The notes: generated from the letters alone by a model not told the origin. Numbered from the stretch's first letter, positions 34,901 through 43,776 are shown. The stretch is 64,000 bases of DNA from Verrucomicrobiales bacterium (GCA_029212615.1 JARGPJ010000003.1:558001-622000); one strand, 5' to 3'. Program-made: numbers and translations.

Positions 34901-35374
34901 GATGCCTGGGTCGCCGGCACCGAGATGGACACGCGTCCCATCACTCAAGTCCTCGTTCCGGACAATTTTGAAATGGAGGGCCTCGTTTCACTCAAGCTCC
35001 TCAGCGAAGGTCGCGACAAGGAACTGGGAGAGTCCTCAGGCGAAATTCAAACGGTTGGTCCAGGCTGGTTTGATGTCACCAAATTTGACGCCATTCTCGA
35101 CGAACTTCCCGAAGAATGGAGCAGCCTGCAACGAAGTCTCACCGAACTGGGGCTCATCGCACTGAAACGATTTGATTATGACAAAGGTGCCGGTAGCCTC
35201 TACCTTCTTGGACAGGAGGGGAACCTCGACTTGCGCTTTGCCGGTTCATACGGCACTCGCGAATTGAACCTCCACCTGCACGATAATAGAAACACGACCC
35301 CACCGGTCACCCAACACACAGACAACGACAATCTTTCGGAAATGGCGGCCGAACCCGCCTCCGAAGATCCCTGA
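31916..35374 (+). CDS. AsmA/YdbH-like intermembrane lipid-transport protein
   Basis: A 1152-residue protein from GTG 31916. A single N-terminal membrane helix (about 27-51) anchors it in the inner membrane. The rest is a long periplasmic region of repeated short beta-strands, typical of AsmA-like bridges with a hydrophobic groove (TamB, YhdP, YdbH). Pro/Glu/Ser-rich linkers interrupt it. The gene is followed 21 bp later by a lipoprotein that fuses the E. coli YdbH partners YnbE and YdbL, so YdbH is the best analogue. Role: passing phospholipids to the outer membrane. A palindromic repeat lies inside the coding region at 32738-32772. Confidence 0.8.
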   Translation: MPKHEQIPGERWRQRTPKRIVRWLLRFLAWSSLITLIAVFLVSVVAFFVYLNRAKIVNDALALFVAPFDVSVGTINLYPIGEVSIENLQLSPKGTDFEEPTFSVPGIKLTYDFQALRLHRQLKSVRFEKPVIHLTDESLTALSANNSPGPDLPAPIDFAKFAVFTESLSLNDGELFLDLDGLPGIAGTWSVNTPAFSFDEEGRLLNPIKLTLSNLALGDAKGGGEIKSISTGLILNRDLSRFEIPFLQLTGIEANITPEWFARNNESEASGAGDSTGSSQSPNPVEWLIRSVEVGESTFSITGFDGSNGSPSLPEMAFDTGFSLPELRLAGGQLTTPDALSLELTDIAIGQSDAQLASAARLRFEAESIQKVLNEQTFSFIQIDDLEVVMTDKTLERCRGGTNEEPATDEEQATDASEPGLPWIIDKLTLNDGRFLMRDTTFGETEAPHLETAIAGTLRDLRFGGEDGFASDELTEIRLSKTQLRAPGHTTETDPLLTLDRAEIAGKWSDFTFDNQLERLALRGPKINFTDETLGSWLTMGDSAPETTGPVNRPVYKIADLEVSDGKLVADSQFAAGKVPKIYADFSISTDKEPDAVPFDYDVTLEDFQLRNHSVAAIGQETNVDSGLFPDSAPAVASPGVNEGEVLSVKKIELSATAEALQRTRQVDRVKVIGAILRVGDGLKAIADSGMANEPDDSEPLSPPAPEPAQEDLPELPTWMLKEVEITQSQVRFEALIPQISGLEFAIETKLTDIPLSPDGLIAQEKLQKIELAGIEIKDPYNSFITVAFLPTIFVEFSLAGLANQEIEKIDLIGPALHVGQGLFWWIDYQRKFREQNEGASVGLDEDSPTGDSPDWEIKTINATAGKIVIAPTGIPIGMVPFPFNATTNMQDGRIELKLNIPDEEGYVYQFPDYEVNLYGLTGNIEFNVPIQQVSNNIVQVFELDRFVWKDYEAEDLYLSVTFDENGVYGELGGKAYGGYAEGGFNFYLNDPGKWDAWVAGTEMDTRPITQVLVPDNFEMEGLVSLKLLSEGRDKELGESSGEIQTVGPGWFDVTKFDAILDELPEEWSSLQRSLTELGLIALKRFDYDKGAGSLYLLGQEGNLDLRFAGSYGTRELNLHLHDNRNTTPPVTQHTDNDNLSEMAAEPASEDP
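32738..32772. repeat. Palindromic element inside the YdbH-like coding sequence
   Basis: Perfect 10-bp arms TCAACAGGGT and ACCCTGTTGA around a 15-bp spacer. The encoded segment is a low-complexity Gly/Ser/Pro linker (GDSTGSSQSPNPVE), so an insertion would be tolerated. The arms match the element after argF at 19941-19971. Confidence 0.6.
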
Positions 35375-35395
35375 TCCGACGTCCATCTCTTCCCG

Positions 35396-35932
35396 ATGAC
35401 GCTCCGAAAACACGGCTTCCTTCTCTGGATGGCGGCGCTGATCGCGCCGCTGGCCCTCGCTTCGTGTCTCCCCACTTTCGACGTGGATGTAGCGACTCCT
35501 GAACCGATCAAGGTCGATTTAAGCATGGACGTCCACGTCTATCAGCACGGCAAGCCTGACGAAGAAACGTCGGAAGCCCAGGCGTCCTACCGCGCCGCGA
35601 TGGACTCCCGGCGTGATCGCATGCAGGAGATTCAGGAGCTCAAGAACAACCGGTTCATCGGTGAAAATCGCGAAGGAAAAGTTGAGATTCGCAATAAGCC
35701 TGCCGGAGAATACGGCGACTACGTTGCCACCACCGTCCGTGAGGAAAATCGCGACCGTGAATTTTTAATGCGCCATGAATCCGAGGAAAAAGGGGTCAGC
35801 CTGGGTCAAATCAGGGAAGAGCAATGGAGACACTGGCAGCGAAAGTCTTTCCCCGGTGAATGGGTCGAAGTCAAAGATCCGGATGGCAGCGGGTACGTCT
35901 GGGAGCAGAAAGAAGCGGCGGGAAGCCAGTGA
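35396..35932 (+). CDS. Lipoprotein reading as a YnbE-YdbL fusion
   Basis: A 178-residue protein. Signal peptide and lipobox LASC place the lipidated Cys at 24. Residues 24 to about 60 (PTFDVDVATPEPIKVDLSMD) match the pattern of YnbE, a small outer-membrane lipoprotein. Residues about 62-172 match the YdbL/DUF1318 pattern: an EIQELKNN start, KPAGEYGDYVATTV, then EEKGVSLGQIREE and a C-terminal PGEWVEVKDPDG. In E. coli these are separate genes next to ydbH, where YnbE and YdbH bridge the periplasm and YdbL modulates YnbE. Here the gene starts 21 bp after the YdbH-like gene. The fusion call rests on visual matching. Confidence 0.78.
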   Translation: MTLRKHGFLLWMAALIAPLALASCLPTFDVDVATPEPIKVDLSMDVHVYQHGKPDEETSEAQASYRAAMDSRRDRMQEIQELKNNRFIGENREGKVEIRNKPAGEYGDYVATTVREENRDREFLMRHESEEKGVSLGQIREEQWRHWQRKSFPGEWVEVKDPDGSGYVWEQKEAAGSQ

Positions 35933-36042
35933 GTTTTCCCGCTTTACCCCCCTGGATTTAGAGGAGGAAGCCGGGGAATAAGAAGCGCTATCTCGCGAAG
36001 AAGCATTTGAAACTTGGCGCTTGAAACTTAAGGGTCTACCCC

Positions 36043-38070
36043 ATGCGACAGCTTCTCGTCACTTCCGCCCTCCCCTACGCAAATGGCCCGATTCACATCG
36101 GTCATCTCGTTGAGTATTTGCAAACCGACATCTGGGTGCGGTTTCAGAAAATGTCAGGCAATCGCTGCACCTACATCTGCGCAGACGATACCCATGGCAC
36201 CGCCATCACGATCCGCGCTCAGGCCGAGGGGCGCAGTGAAGAGGAACTCATCGCAGAGGTGAGCGAAGCTCACCAGCGGGACTTCAGTGGTTTCGGAATC
36301 GAGTTCGACCACTACGGTTCGACCAACAGTGAGGAAAGCCGGGCGGTTTGTCACGAAATCTGGACCGCGCTCCGAAAAGCCGACATGATCAAAGAAGAGG
36401 AGATCGATCAGCTTTTTGACACCGAAAAAGGGGTCTTCCTTGCCGATCGCTTTGTTCGCGGCACCTGCCCGAACTGCGGCTCAACAGATCAACCGGGCGA
36501 CAACTGTGATAAGTGCAATGCGACCTACAGCCCCGCCGACCTCATTGATCCCGTCAGCACCCTGTCGGGGACGACTCCCGAGATTCGATCCGCGAAGCAT
36601 CTCTTCGTTCAGATCGAAAAGCTGCACGGTTTCCTCAACGATTGGACTCAGTCCGGAACGCTTCCCTCTGAAAGTGCGAATTACCTCAAAAATTTCTTTC
36701 TGAACGAACCCCTGCGCGACTGGGATATCTCCCGCCCCGGCCCGTATTTCGGATTTGAGATTCCCGACTCTCCCGGAAATTACTGGTATGTCTGGTATGA
36801 CGCCCCGATCGGCTACATCGGAACGACAAAGCAATGGTGCGACGCCAATGGCGAGAAGCTCGACGACTGGTGGAAGAGCGAGAATACAGAGGTCCATCAT
36901 TTCATCGGCAAAGACATTCAGTATTTTCACACGCTCTTCTGGCCCGCGATGCTGAAAACGGCCGGCTTCTCCCTGCCAACGAAAGTTCACATCCATGGGT
37001 TCCTTACCGTCGATGGCGAAAAGATGTCAAAATCCCGCGGAACCTTCATCGAAGCAGCCAAGTATCTCGACCACCTTGATCCGTCCTATCTTCGCTATTA
37101 CTACGCGACCCGCCTTTCCTCACGCGTCGAAGATCTCGATCTCAATCCGGAGGAGTTTGTCAGCAAAATCAACAGTGACCTTGTCGGCAAAGTGGTGAAC
37201 CTCGCGAGCCGGACGGCTAAGTTCATTCAGAATGTCGGCCTTTCTTCTGAGTATCCCGACGATGGAGGGCTCTTCGAAACCTTCGCCGCAAAAGGAAGTG
37301 ACATTTCGGAAGCCTACGAAGCCGGCGATTTCAGCAAGGCGATGAGGATGATCATGGAACTTGCCGATCAGGCGAATCCATTTGTCGAAAACAACGCCCC
37401 CTGGGAACTTCGGAAAGATGAAAGCAAGGCACAAGAACTGCAGGATGTCTGCACCGTGTCCCTCAATCTCTTTCGCACCCTCGCCATCTACCTCGCACCG
37501 GTCCTGCCCGAGCTCGCGATCAAAGCGGGTGAACTCCTCGGCGAGGAACTTACCTCCTGGGATCAGGCGCAAAAGCCGCTCACCGGCAGTGCTGTAAATA
37601 AATTCAAACACATGATGCAACGCGTCGACCCTGCCAAAATCGAAGCCATGATTGAAGAATCCAAGCAGGTCGAAACCACTTCGACCACCGCGCCTCTTTT
37701 TGAAGATTCCGGCGATGCCCTCGCGGCGACGCCTCTCGGTGAAGAGATCACGATCGACGATTTTTTGAAGCCTGACCTGCGTGTCGCTCGCATCATCGAA
37801 GCCAACGAAGTGCCTGAAGCGCGCAAGCTCATTCAATTGACTCTCAGCCTCGGCGGGGACGAAACCCGCAATGTCTTTGCCGGGATCAAGTCTGCCTATG
37901 AACCCGGGGAACTGGTTGGAAGGCTTGTCGTCATGGTTGCAAATCTGGCACCGAGAAAAATGAAGTTCGGCGTCAGTGAGGGCATGATTATAGCCAGCGG
38001 CCCCGGCGGAAAGGACATCTTTCTACTCTCCCCTGATGAAGGCGCAGTTCCCGGACAACGGGTCGGCTGA
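36043..38070 (+). CDS. metG: Methionyl-tRNA synthetase
   Basis: A 675-residue class I synthetase charging tRNA-Met. HIGH is at 18-21, a zinc knuckle [17 protein letters not shown] lies at about 145-161, and KMSKS at 327-331. After the anticodon-binding helices there is a C-terminal tRNA-binding (EMAP/OB-fold) domain from about 568 to the end, starting [13 protein letters not shown], which promotes dimerisation. Length is that of E. coli-type enzymes. It is preceded by about 110 bp of gap with a repeated TTTGAAACTT-like segment and no clear promoter. Confidence 0.97.
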   Translation: MRQLLVTSALPYANGPIHIGHLVEYLQTDIWVRFQKMSGNRCTYICADDTHGTAITIRAQAEGRSEEELIAEVSEAHQRDFSGFGIEFDHYGSTNSEESRAVCHEIWTALRKADMIKEEEIDQLFDTEKGVFLADRFVRGTCPNCGSTDQPGDNCDKCNATYSPADLIDPVSTLSGTTPEIRSAKHLFVQIEKLHGFLNDWTQSGTLPSESANYLKNFFLNEPLRDWDISRPGPYFGFEIPDSPGNYWYVWYDAPIGYIGTTKQWCDANGEKLDDWWKSENTEVHHFIGKDIQYFHTLFWPAMLKTAGFSLPTKVHIHGFLTVDGEKMSKSRGTFIEAAKYLDHLDPSYLRYYYATRLSSRVEDLDLNPEEFVSKINSDLVGKVVNLASRTAKFIQNVGLSSEYPDDGGLFETFAAKGSDISEAYEAGDFSKAMRMIMELADQANPFVENNAPWELRKDESKAQELQDVCTVSLNLFRTLAIYLAPVLPELAIKAGELLGEELTSWDQAQKPLTGSAVNKFKHMMQRVDPAKIEAMIEESKQVETTSTTAPLFEDSGDALAATPLGEEITIDDFLKPDLRVARIIEANEVPEARKLIQLTLSLGGDETRNVFAGIKSAYEPGELVGRLVVMVANLAPRKMKFGVSEGMIIASGPGGKDIFLLSPDEGAVPGQRVG

Positions 38071-38204
38071 ATCGGAAATGAGGCGGCCTTCGACCGCTTG
38101 AGCTGCCCTGCGGGGCGGAACCGGAATGCACCCCGCTCCGGTCCGTCACCCTTTCGCCATTCTTTTTCCATTGAGATCGACTTCAATTCACGATACTTAA
38201 AGGC

Positions 38205-39065
38205 ATGAAATGGAGAGGCCGCCGAACCAGTCAGAATGTAGATGACCGCCGCTCCCGTGGCGGCGGGAGGCGTCCGGTCGCAATGGGAGGAGGCTGCGGG
38301 CTCATCGTGATTGTTCTTCTTTTCGCCGTCCTCGGCGGTGACCCCGTTGCCCTGCTTGAGCAAGTCGGCAACAGCGGTGGCCTCACCACTCAGTATGAAC
38401 AGCCGAACCTGTCGCCGGAACAGGATGAGTTAGCTCAATTCATTTCCGTCGTCCTTGCCGATACAGAAGATGTCTGGAACGCTCTCTTTCGAGAGCAGGG
38501 CCAACAATACCGCGAGCCGACTCTGGTTCTTTTTTCCGGCTCAGTCCAGTCCGCCTGTGGCTATGCCTCAGCAGCCTCCGGCCCCTTCTACTGTCCTCCC
38601 GATCAGAAAGTTTATGTCGACCTCGCCTTCTACGAAGAATTGAAACGACAGTTTGGTGCCCCGGGCGACTTCGCACAGGCCTACGTGATTGCTCACGAAG
38701 TCGGACATCATGTGCAGAACCTGCTCGGCATCTCACGCGAAGTTCAATCGATGCGCGGCCGCATCAGTAAAGAAGACTACAACATGCTCTCTGTTCGCCT
38801 CGAGCTTCAAGCCGACTATCTCGCCGGTGTCTGGGCCCACCATGCGCAACGAACGAAGCAAATTCTGGAGGAAGGAGACATTGAAGAAGCTCTCCGCGCT
38901 GCAAATGCCATCGGCGACGACACCATTCAGAAACGTTCACGCGGCTACGTCGTACCGGATTCCTTCACCCACGGAACTTCCGAACAGCGAATGCGCTGGT
39001 TTCTCAAAGGCTTCAAATCCGGTGACATGACTCAGGGGGACACCTTCAACACGAAAGCCCTCTAG
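38205..39065 (+). CDS. Neutral zinc metallopeptidase (YpfJ family), membrane-anchored
   Basis: A 286-residue protein. A Gly/Arg-rich cytoplasmic N-terminus (1-26) is followed by one membrane helix (about 28-45). The exported domain contains the zinc site HEVGHH at 164-169, with a downstream Glu200 in RLELQADYLAG as probable third ligand, the arrangement of the YpfJ/KPN_02809 putative neutral zinc peptidase family. A Cys pair at 118 and 130 could form a disulfide. Substrate is unknown. It is the last plus-strand gene before a long minus-strand run. Confidence 0.9.
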   Translation: MKWRGRRTSQNVDDRRSRGGGRRPVAMGGGCGLIVIVLLFAVLGGDPVALLEQVGNSGGLTTQYEQPNLSPEQDELAQFISVVLADTEDVWNALFREQGQQYREPTLVLFSGSVQSACGYASAASGPFYCPPDQKVYVDLAFYEELKRQFGAPGDFAQAYVIAHEVGHHVQNLLGISREVQSMRGRISKEDYNMLSVRLELQADYLAGVWAHHAQRTKQILEEGDIEEALRAANAIGDDTIQKRSRGYVVPDSFTHGTSEQRMRWFLKGFKSGDMTQGDTFNTKAL

Positions 39066-39192
39066 CGATCCGCGGGAGAGGCTAGTTTCACCCTGTCCGC
39101 GAGCCGGCGGCGGCCCACGACCGGTTTTGCCCCGGACGAAACTAAAAACGCGGCGAAAGATAAGCCCGCCTCTTTTCAGGAAGGGCGACCAC

Positions 39193-40116
39193 TCAGTCTT
39201 TGACCGGAAAGTGCACCACTGTGACCGTTTCGTTTTCGGAAATCCCGCCCGGCATCGTCTTGTATATCTCGAAAGGATGAACGCCACGACGTTGGCGGAT
39301 TTTCTTCCCCCGTTCACGCATGATCCCTGCTGCCCAGGCATTTCCAAGGTGACGATAAGGACCTGTATGAGTGATCGCAAAGGTCTTCATCGCAGGAAAC
39401 TCTCTCGCCGAAATCCCTTCCGGCAAGGGGTCGTCTGATACCGCCATCGGAAACCCGACCGAGTAGCTGGCCCTGCCTTTTACGATGTCCCATTTGTGAT
39501 AGACAGATCTGGGATAGCCGGTCGGTTCGGAACCGCTTTCGGTGAGCCAGGATTTGAGTTTTCCGAAATCTGCCTCCATCGACTCTCCAATGTCCTCAAT
39601 CGAGCAGGCCGATGTTATCCCGATAAAGTGGATGGCGTCGAAGGATTCCCCGGCAAAAGACAATTGAGTGGGAACTTCCCCTGTCTCCAAATGGTCTTTC
39701 AACATTCTGAGGCCCCGCTCATAATCCATTCTGATCGCGGCGATCATCGTATTTTTCATCCAGAACAGGAAGGGAGGCAAAGAACTCTTCATCGTCCAGG
39801 TGATCTCCGTTCCCTCATCTTTAGACGCGAAACGCATCTTCACCCCCGCCCTTGATTTCCACGGCTTCAGAAAAACCAGATCCAGATCGATCAGCCTGGG
39901 AGCACTTTCCTTCATCACTGAAAGAGTCCCGCTTCCGATAACCTCACCCTCCCAGGAATAGGAACTCCCGTCTTCGGAAAAGTTAACTTCGCAGCCCGGT
40001 TCGGTAATCAACCAGGGTGACCACACCGGCCACTGTTTAAAATCCCGAACCGAAGCATATGCGACCTCCGGCGAAACACCGACAATGATCGACTTGGACA
40101 AATGGATCTCAGGCAT
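39193..40116 (-). CDS. SRPBCC-domain protein fused to GyrI-like effector-binding domain
   Basis: A 307-residue two-domain protein. Residues 1-145 are START/SRPBCC-like, with VSPEVAYASVRDFKQWPVWS at the start typical of polyketide-cyclase/dehydrase-type lipid or ligand pockets. Residues about 150-307 resemble the GyrI/BmrR C-terminal effector-binding domain, with ITHTGPYRHLGNAW and HPFEIYKTMPG. There is no DNA-binding part, so this is a stand-alone small-molecule binder. SRPBCC-GyrI fusions are known in stress-related proteins. The ligand is not predictable. Confidence 0.85.
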   Translation of the reverse strand: MPEIHLSKSIIVGVSPEVAYASVRDFKQWPVWSPWLITEPGCEVNFSEDGSSYSWEGEVIGSGTLSVMKESAPRLIDLDLVFLKPWKSRAGVKMRFASKDEGTEITWTMKSSLPPFLFWMKNTMIAAIRMDYERGLRMLKDHLETGEVPTQLSFAGESFDAIHFIGITSACSIEDIGESMEADFGKLKSWLTESGSEPTGYPRSVYHKWDIVKGRASYSVGFPMAVSDDPLPEGISAREFPAMKTFAITHTGPYRHLGNAWAAGIMRERGKKIRQRRGVHPFEIYKTMPGGISENETVTVVHFPVKD

Positions 40117-40173
40117 GAATAAGGACTTATCCTATTCAATTGCAAAAGACAAGAAACCGCTCTGTCACTCACT

Positions 40174-41241
40174 TCAGATCGGCATACCCGACGCCTGTAG
40201 AACAGACCGCTGCACGGCAAGATCATGACGTGCCGGGAACGAATTTCCCTTCTCCCCCCGCACCGTTGCCGCCAGATCAGCGGCATCGCCAACGTATCTT
40301 TGATAAGGCTCAAATTGAATCTCAGACCGTCCCTTTTGATACTTCCTCTCCTCCCCGGAAAATTGTCGCTCTTTCGAAAGGGATAACTGCACCGAGGGCC
40401 GGTCGAGAGGCTGAATGTGAAAGGTTCCTTCCGTTCCGCAAACCGTGAACTGCCGCCGGGCAAAACCCTCCACCTCCAAAGCAGTGGAGCGAACCGTTGC
40501 GGTTGCTTTCGGATAGTCGAACACCGCGAGCATGTTATCCACGAGCGTATCCTCAGAGTTCTCAAGGACGCGGCGGGAATGACCTGTCACCTTATCCGGC
40601 GAGCCCAATACTCCAACGGTCAGGTCAATGATGTGGCAACCCAATTCAAACATCGTCCCCCCCGCAAACTCGTCAACAACCTGCCTCGAAGGCAGAGGCA
40701 TCACCTTCGACATCACCGCATGCGTTTCAAACACTTCCCCCAACCATCCTTCCTCGAGCATACGATGAAGCAACTGCACCGCAGGGTTAAAACGATACAT
40801 GTACCCCATCTGACAAACAAGACCGGCAGCGTCGGCCTTTTTCAAGATTCTTTCGTAGGTGGAAAACGACGCGCCCGCCGGTTTATCAAGATGAAGATGA
40901 AAGCCGGCATCAAGAGCCATCCCGGCATACTTCAATAGATCTCGAATCTCAGTTTCCACCCCGACAACGGAAAGCCCTTCAGTATTCAAGCCCTCTTCCA
41001 GGGTCAAAAACGGAAAGTCCCGGTAGGTCGGATTCTCTTTTGCCGCGACGAGACGCTCTGGATCCTCCTCCACGATTCCAACCACCTCCCAGTCATCGCT
41101 TTTCTCATAGACAGCAATCTTATTTGCATGAGCGTGCCCCGTCCCGATTTGGAGGTATTTCAAACGGGGCTTACCGGATGAGGTCCAACCCACCGTTGGT
41201 AATACCGCTGCCGCGGAGAGAAGTGTTCGTCGATTAATCAT
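40174..41241 (-). CDS. Exported Gfo/Idh/MocA-family oxidoreductase
   Basis: A 355-residue dehydrogenase-fold protein with a short Tat-like signal (MINRRTLLSAAAV). The dinucleotide region is atypical: LQIGTGHAHANKIA replaces the usual GxGxxG, and the catalytic motif reads HLDKPAGASF instead of CEKP. So the EKP Lys is kept (DKP), but the Glu is Asp. These are known variations of the family. The gene lies 55 bp downstream of the sulfatase gene on the same strand, hinting that it acts on products of desulfated glycans. Confidence 0.85.
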   Translation of the reverse strand: MINRRTLLSAAAVLPTVGWTSSGKPRLKYLQIGTGHAHANKIAVYEKSDDWEVVGIVEEDPERLVAAKENPTYRDFPFLTLEEGLNTEGLSVVGVETEIRDLLKYAGMALDAGFHLHLDKPAGASFSTYERILKKADAAGLVCQMGYMYRFNPAVQLLHRMLEEGWLGEVFETHAVMSKVMPLPSRQVVDEFAGGTMFELGCHIIDLTVGVLGSPDKVTGHSRRVLENSEDTLVDNMLAVFDYPKATATVRSTALEVEGFARRQFTVCGTEGTFHIQPLDRPSVQLSLSKERQFSGEERKYQKGRSEIQFEPYQRYVGDAADLAATVRGEKGNSFPARHDLAVQRSVLQASGMPI

Positions 41242-41296
41242 CCTGGAACCTAAGCTCCCGGCACACTCTTTGGCCAGCCCCCGAACGCGCCATCAT

Positions 41297-42844
41297 TCAG
41301 GGCAATGGTGCTACTTCAGGCAGGTTCCCGACCATTTTTGCTCCGGTTCGACGCAGTTCAGAAAGAGCCATTTCACGCAACGCGAGGACGCGCTCCCGAT
41401 AGGCTTCATTTCTCGCAAGGTTAACGAGTTCATCCGGGTCTGCCTCAAGATCATACAGTTCCTCCGGCTCGCCCGGAACAAGAGTGCGGATATATTTTTG
41501 CGTTCCATCGGTGAGAGAAATCCACCATGGAACATCTCCGTTCATGTAGAGCTTCGAGCGGGAGGCTTCGGTATCCCCCGAGGGGACCACATCTGCATCC
41601 GAACCGTAGCTGTTTCCGGTGTGCACCGTCAACACCGCCCCCGCCCCCTCTTCCGACTCAGGATGTTCAAGCAACGGGGTCAGATCACGACCGTGCATTT
41701 CCCAGGGTAAATCAACACCCGCGACCGAAAAGATCGTCGGGACGATGTCGACCCCGCCCACCGGATGCTGACACACTTTTCCTTCCGGAAACCGGGAAGG
41801 CATGGAAATGACCATCGGGGACCGAATGTTTGCATCGTAGGGAGCAAGCTTCACCTGAAATCCGTGTTGGCCCCAGGCAAAGCCCTGATCAGAGGTGAAT
41901 ACGATCAGGGTGTTCTCCAATTGACCCGATTCTTCCAGCCCTGTGATAAGTTGACCGACCCCTTCATCGAGAGACTTCACCGCCTGATTCACCTGGCGAA
42001 CCCAGTCGCTCAAGGTCTTCTTCCCGTCCGCTTTGATTCCCCCCTTCGTTCTCCCTCGCAGGAGAACCGGTTCTCCGGCAGCGCCTTCAACCCACTGCTC
42101 CACATTCTTTGAATAGGTAGGCTTGCCCGCTCTCGGAGGGTAAATATCCTCCGGATCTTCCACCGATACCCCCGGATAGTCATCCAGATGCCGGTCCGCC
42201 GGGGTAAAAGGACCGTGAACGCCTCCATAACAAACCCAGAGATACCAGGGCTTCTCTGATTCCCTGCCTTCACGTCCGTGAATGTAATCGAGGGCCCATT
42301 CCGTGTAATTATCCGTTGAATAGCCACTCGTCATGACCGGCTCGCCCCCGTTTTTCTCAATCAGTTGATCATAGTAGTATGCTCCTGAATTCTCAGGATA
42401 GCGCGGCCGGTTCCAGACAATTTGATAATCCCAATCCCGCCCGAATCCCGTATCCGTGCCGGTATGCCACTTCCCAATGTGAGCCGTTTGATATCCCGCC
42501 TCGCGAAAAACAGACGGCCAGAACCGGCATTGCTCCGGATCGTACGCACTTCCCGGATAGTCGCCCTCCATCCGCATTGACTCGATGCCGTAAGAATGAT
42601 GCCCTGTCAGCAAAGTTGCTCGCGATGGCATGCACCACGTCCCGATCGTGGCATGATGAAAACGAACCCCTTTCGATGCGAGCGCGTCAATATTCGGTGT
42701 TTCGACCCACTCATAGGATTCCGGATAGGAAGACACCGTTCGATAGGAATGGTCGTCAGTATAAATGAAGAGGATATTCGGCCTCTCTTCCGCAATCACT
42801 GCAACGGGGCCCCACAAAGCGAAGAATAAAATAATCCGGAACAT
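41297..42844 (-). CDS. Secreted Cys-type sulfatase
   Basis: A 515-residue sulfatase starting at MFRIILFFAL, with the signal peptide ending near residue 19. The metal-binding DD at 30-31 and the formylglycine site CMPSRATLLTG (Cys71, Arg75) are intact. The Cys-type site must be oxidised to formylglycine by a maturase, either the oxygen-dependent FGE or anSME; neither gene is visible here. It has the GKWHTG motif and FTSDQGFAWGQHG. Substrate is probably a sulfated polysaccharide, in line with marine verrucomicrobia. Confidence 0.93.
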   Translation of the reverse strand: MFRIILFFALWGPVAVIAEERPNILFIYTDDHSYRTVSSYPESYEWVETPNIDALASKGVRFHHATIGTWCMPSRATLLTGHHSYGIESMRMEGDYPGSAYDPEQCRFWPSVFREAGYQTAHIGKWHTGTDTGFGRDWDYQIVWNRPRYPENSGAYYYDQLIEKNGGEPVMTSGYSTDNYTEWALDYIHGREGRESEKPWYLWVCYGGVHGPFTPADRHLDDYPGVSVEDPEDIYPPRAGKPTYSKNVEQWVEGAAGEPVLLRGRTKGGIKADGKKTLSDWVRQVNQAVKSLDEGVGQLITGLEESGQLENTLIVFTSDQGFAWGQHGFQVKLAPYDANIRSPMVISMPSRFPEGKVCQHPVGGVDIVPTIFSVAGVDLPWEMHGRDLTPLLEHPESEEGAGAVLTVHTGNSYGSDADVVPSGDTEASRSKLYMNGDVPWWISLTDGTQKYIRTLVPGEPEELYDLEADPDELVNLARNEAYRERVLALREMALSELRRTGAKMVGNLPEVAPLP

Positions 42845-42884
42845 CCGCTCTTTCTGCCTGAAGATCCGCTTTCCTGCAAGACAC

Positions 42885-42908
42885 AAAAAAGGCAGCCTTG
42901 CGGCTGCC
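42885..42908 (-). terminator. Intrinsic terminator of His-rich protein gene 1
   Basis: On the minus strand, 7-bp stem GGCAGCC/GGCTGCC with a 4-nt loop followed by six T, about 36 bp past the stop codon. Confidence 0.9.
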
Positions 42909-42944
42909 CTTTCAGTTGTTGGTTGTCGTGAGAACTGAACCTGA

Positions 42945-43259
42945 TCAACTCAGTGTGCGAGTGTAAGTGTTGCTCGATCCGTTTGAGAAGATGTCACGAT
43001 ACGTGACCACCGTAACATGGTAAGTGTAAGGTCTTCCGCAATGATTGTAGGCGGTTCGGCATTCGCTACGGCGGCATACCTCGATGGTGCGAATCTTGTA
43101 GACCGGCTGAACACAGTGGCCATGGCCTCCATGAGACTTCCCGTAGTGTTTCCCGTGGGAAGGCGAACCGTAGTGGTGGCCCGGACCGGCTTCCGCAGAA
43201 GCAGTGAATCCAAGGAGGGCGACAGTGGCAAGAGCAAGAGTAAGGATAGTGGATTTCAT
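42945..43259 (-). CDS. His-rich secreted small protein, paralogue 1
   Basis: A 104-residue protein. A signal peptide ends at AEAG (about 24). The next 25 residues are a His/Gly/Ser stretch (GHHYGSPSHGKHYGKSHGGH), then a domain with four Cys (HCVQPVYK, EVCRRSEC, NHCGRP) and a tyrosine-rich beta-like end, YRDIFSNGSSNTYTRTLS. The end is nearly identical in the neighbouring gene at 43456-43776. Histidines suggest Zn, Cu or Ni binding. I know no named family. It has its own terminator, so it is probably an independent transcript. Confidence 0.82.
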   Translation of the reverse strand: MKSTILTLALATVALLGFTASAEAGPGHHYGSPSHGKHYGKSHGGHGHCVQPVYKIRTIEVCRRSECRTAYNHCGRPYTYHVTVVTYRDIFSNGSSNTYTRTLS

Positions 43260-43387
43260 TTTGGTGATAGTGTTAATGTTGTTACAAAAGGAAGACGCAC
43301 TCCGGAATCTGTTTATGCAAAATCACTTGGAAAAATAAACGCAAACCAAACCCTAACACATGCGCAAACAGGGCGACTTAAATGCAC

Positions 43388-43419
43388 AAAAAAGCGGGAC
43401 AGCCCGAAAGCTGCCCCGC
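43388..43419 (-). terminator. Intrinsic terminator of His-rich protein gene 2
   Basis: On the minus strand, a 10-bp GC stem with one mismatch, a 6-nt loop and six T. It lies about 37 bp past the stop of the second His-rich gene. Confidence 0.85.
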
Positions 43420-43455
43420 CGTATTCCCCTGGTGAACTGAAAGAGGGTTTAAAAA

Positions 43456-43776
43456 TTATGAAAGGGTCCTCGTGTAGGTGCGGGATGACCCGTTCGAGTA
43501 ATAATCGCGGTAAGTCACCGTCGTCACTTTGTAGTAATAAATTGATCCACAGGGACGATAGCCGTGACGAGTCTGGTAACTGCGGCAAACTTCCGAAGTG
43601 CGAACCACATAGGGAGCGCGGTGCCCATGGCCGTGGCCATGTCCATGATGGTTCTTCTTGGAAAATTGATGTCCGACGAAACGGAGAATTTCTTTCTTAG
43701 TTCCAGCCTCTGCCTGAGGAGTGAATCCGATGAGAGCAGTGGCGACGACAGCGAGGGTGATGAGAATGGTCTTCAT
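43456..43776 (-). CDS. His-rich secreted small protein, paralogue 2
   Basis: A 106-residue protein with a signal peptide (to about AEAG at 25). A His/Gly run (KKNHHGHGHGHGH) lies at about 41-53, followed by VRTSEVCRSYQTRHG and YRPCG with two Cys. The end, TVTYRDYYSNGSSRTYTRTLS-like, matches paralogue 1. The order His-run, Cys domain, Tyr-rich end is the same. The gene shares strand with paralogue 1 but is separated by a terminator and a fresh leader, so this is a tandem duplication with separate regulation. Metal binding is inference. Confidence 0.82.
   Translation of the reverse strand: MKTILITLAVVATALIGFTPQAEAGTKKEILRFVGHQFSKKNHHGHGHGHGHRAPYVVRTSEVCRSYQTRHGYRPCGSIYYYKVTTVTYRDYYSNGSSRTYTRTLS

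Noticed and set aside
36154..36996. Minus-strand frames inside metG
   Set aside because: They are shadows of a clear synthetase gene with all motifs in the plus frame.
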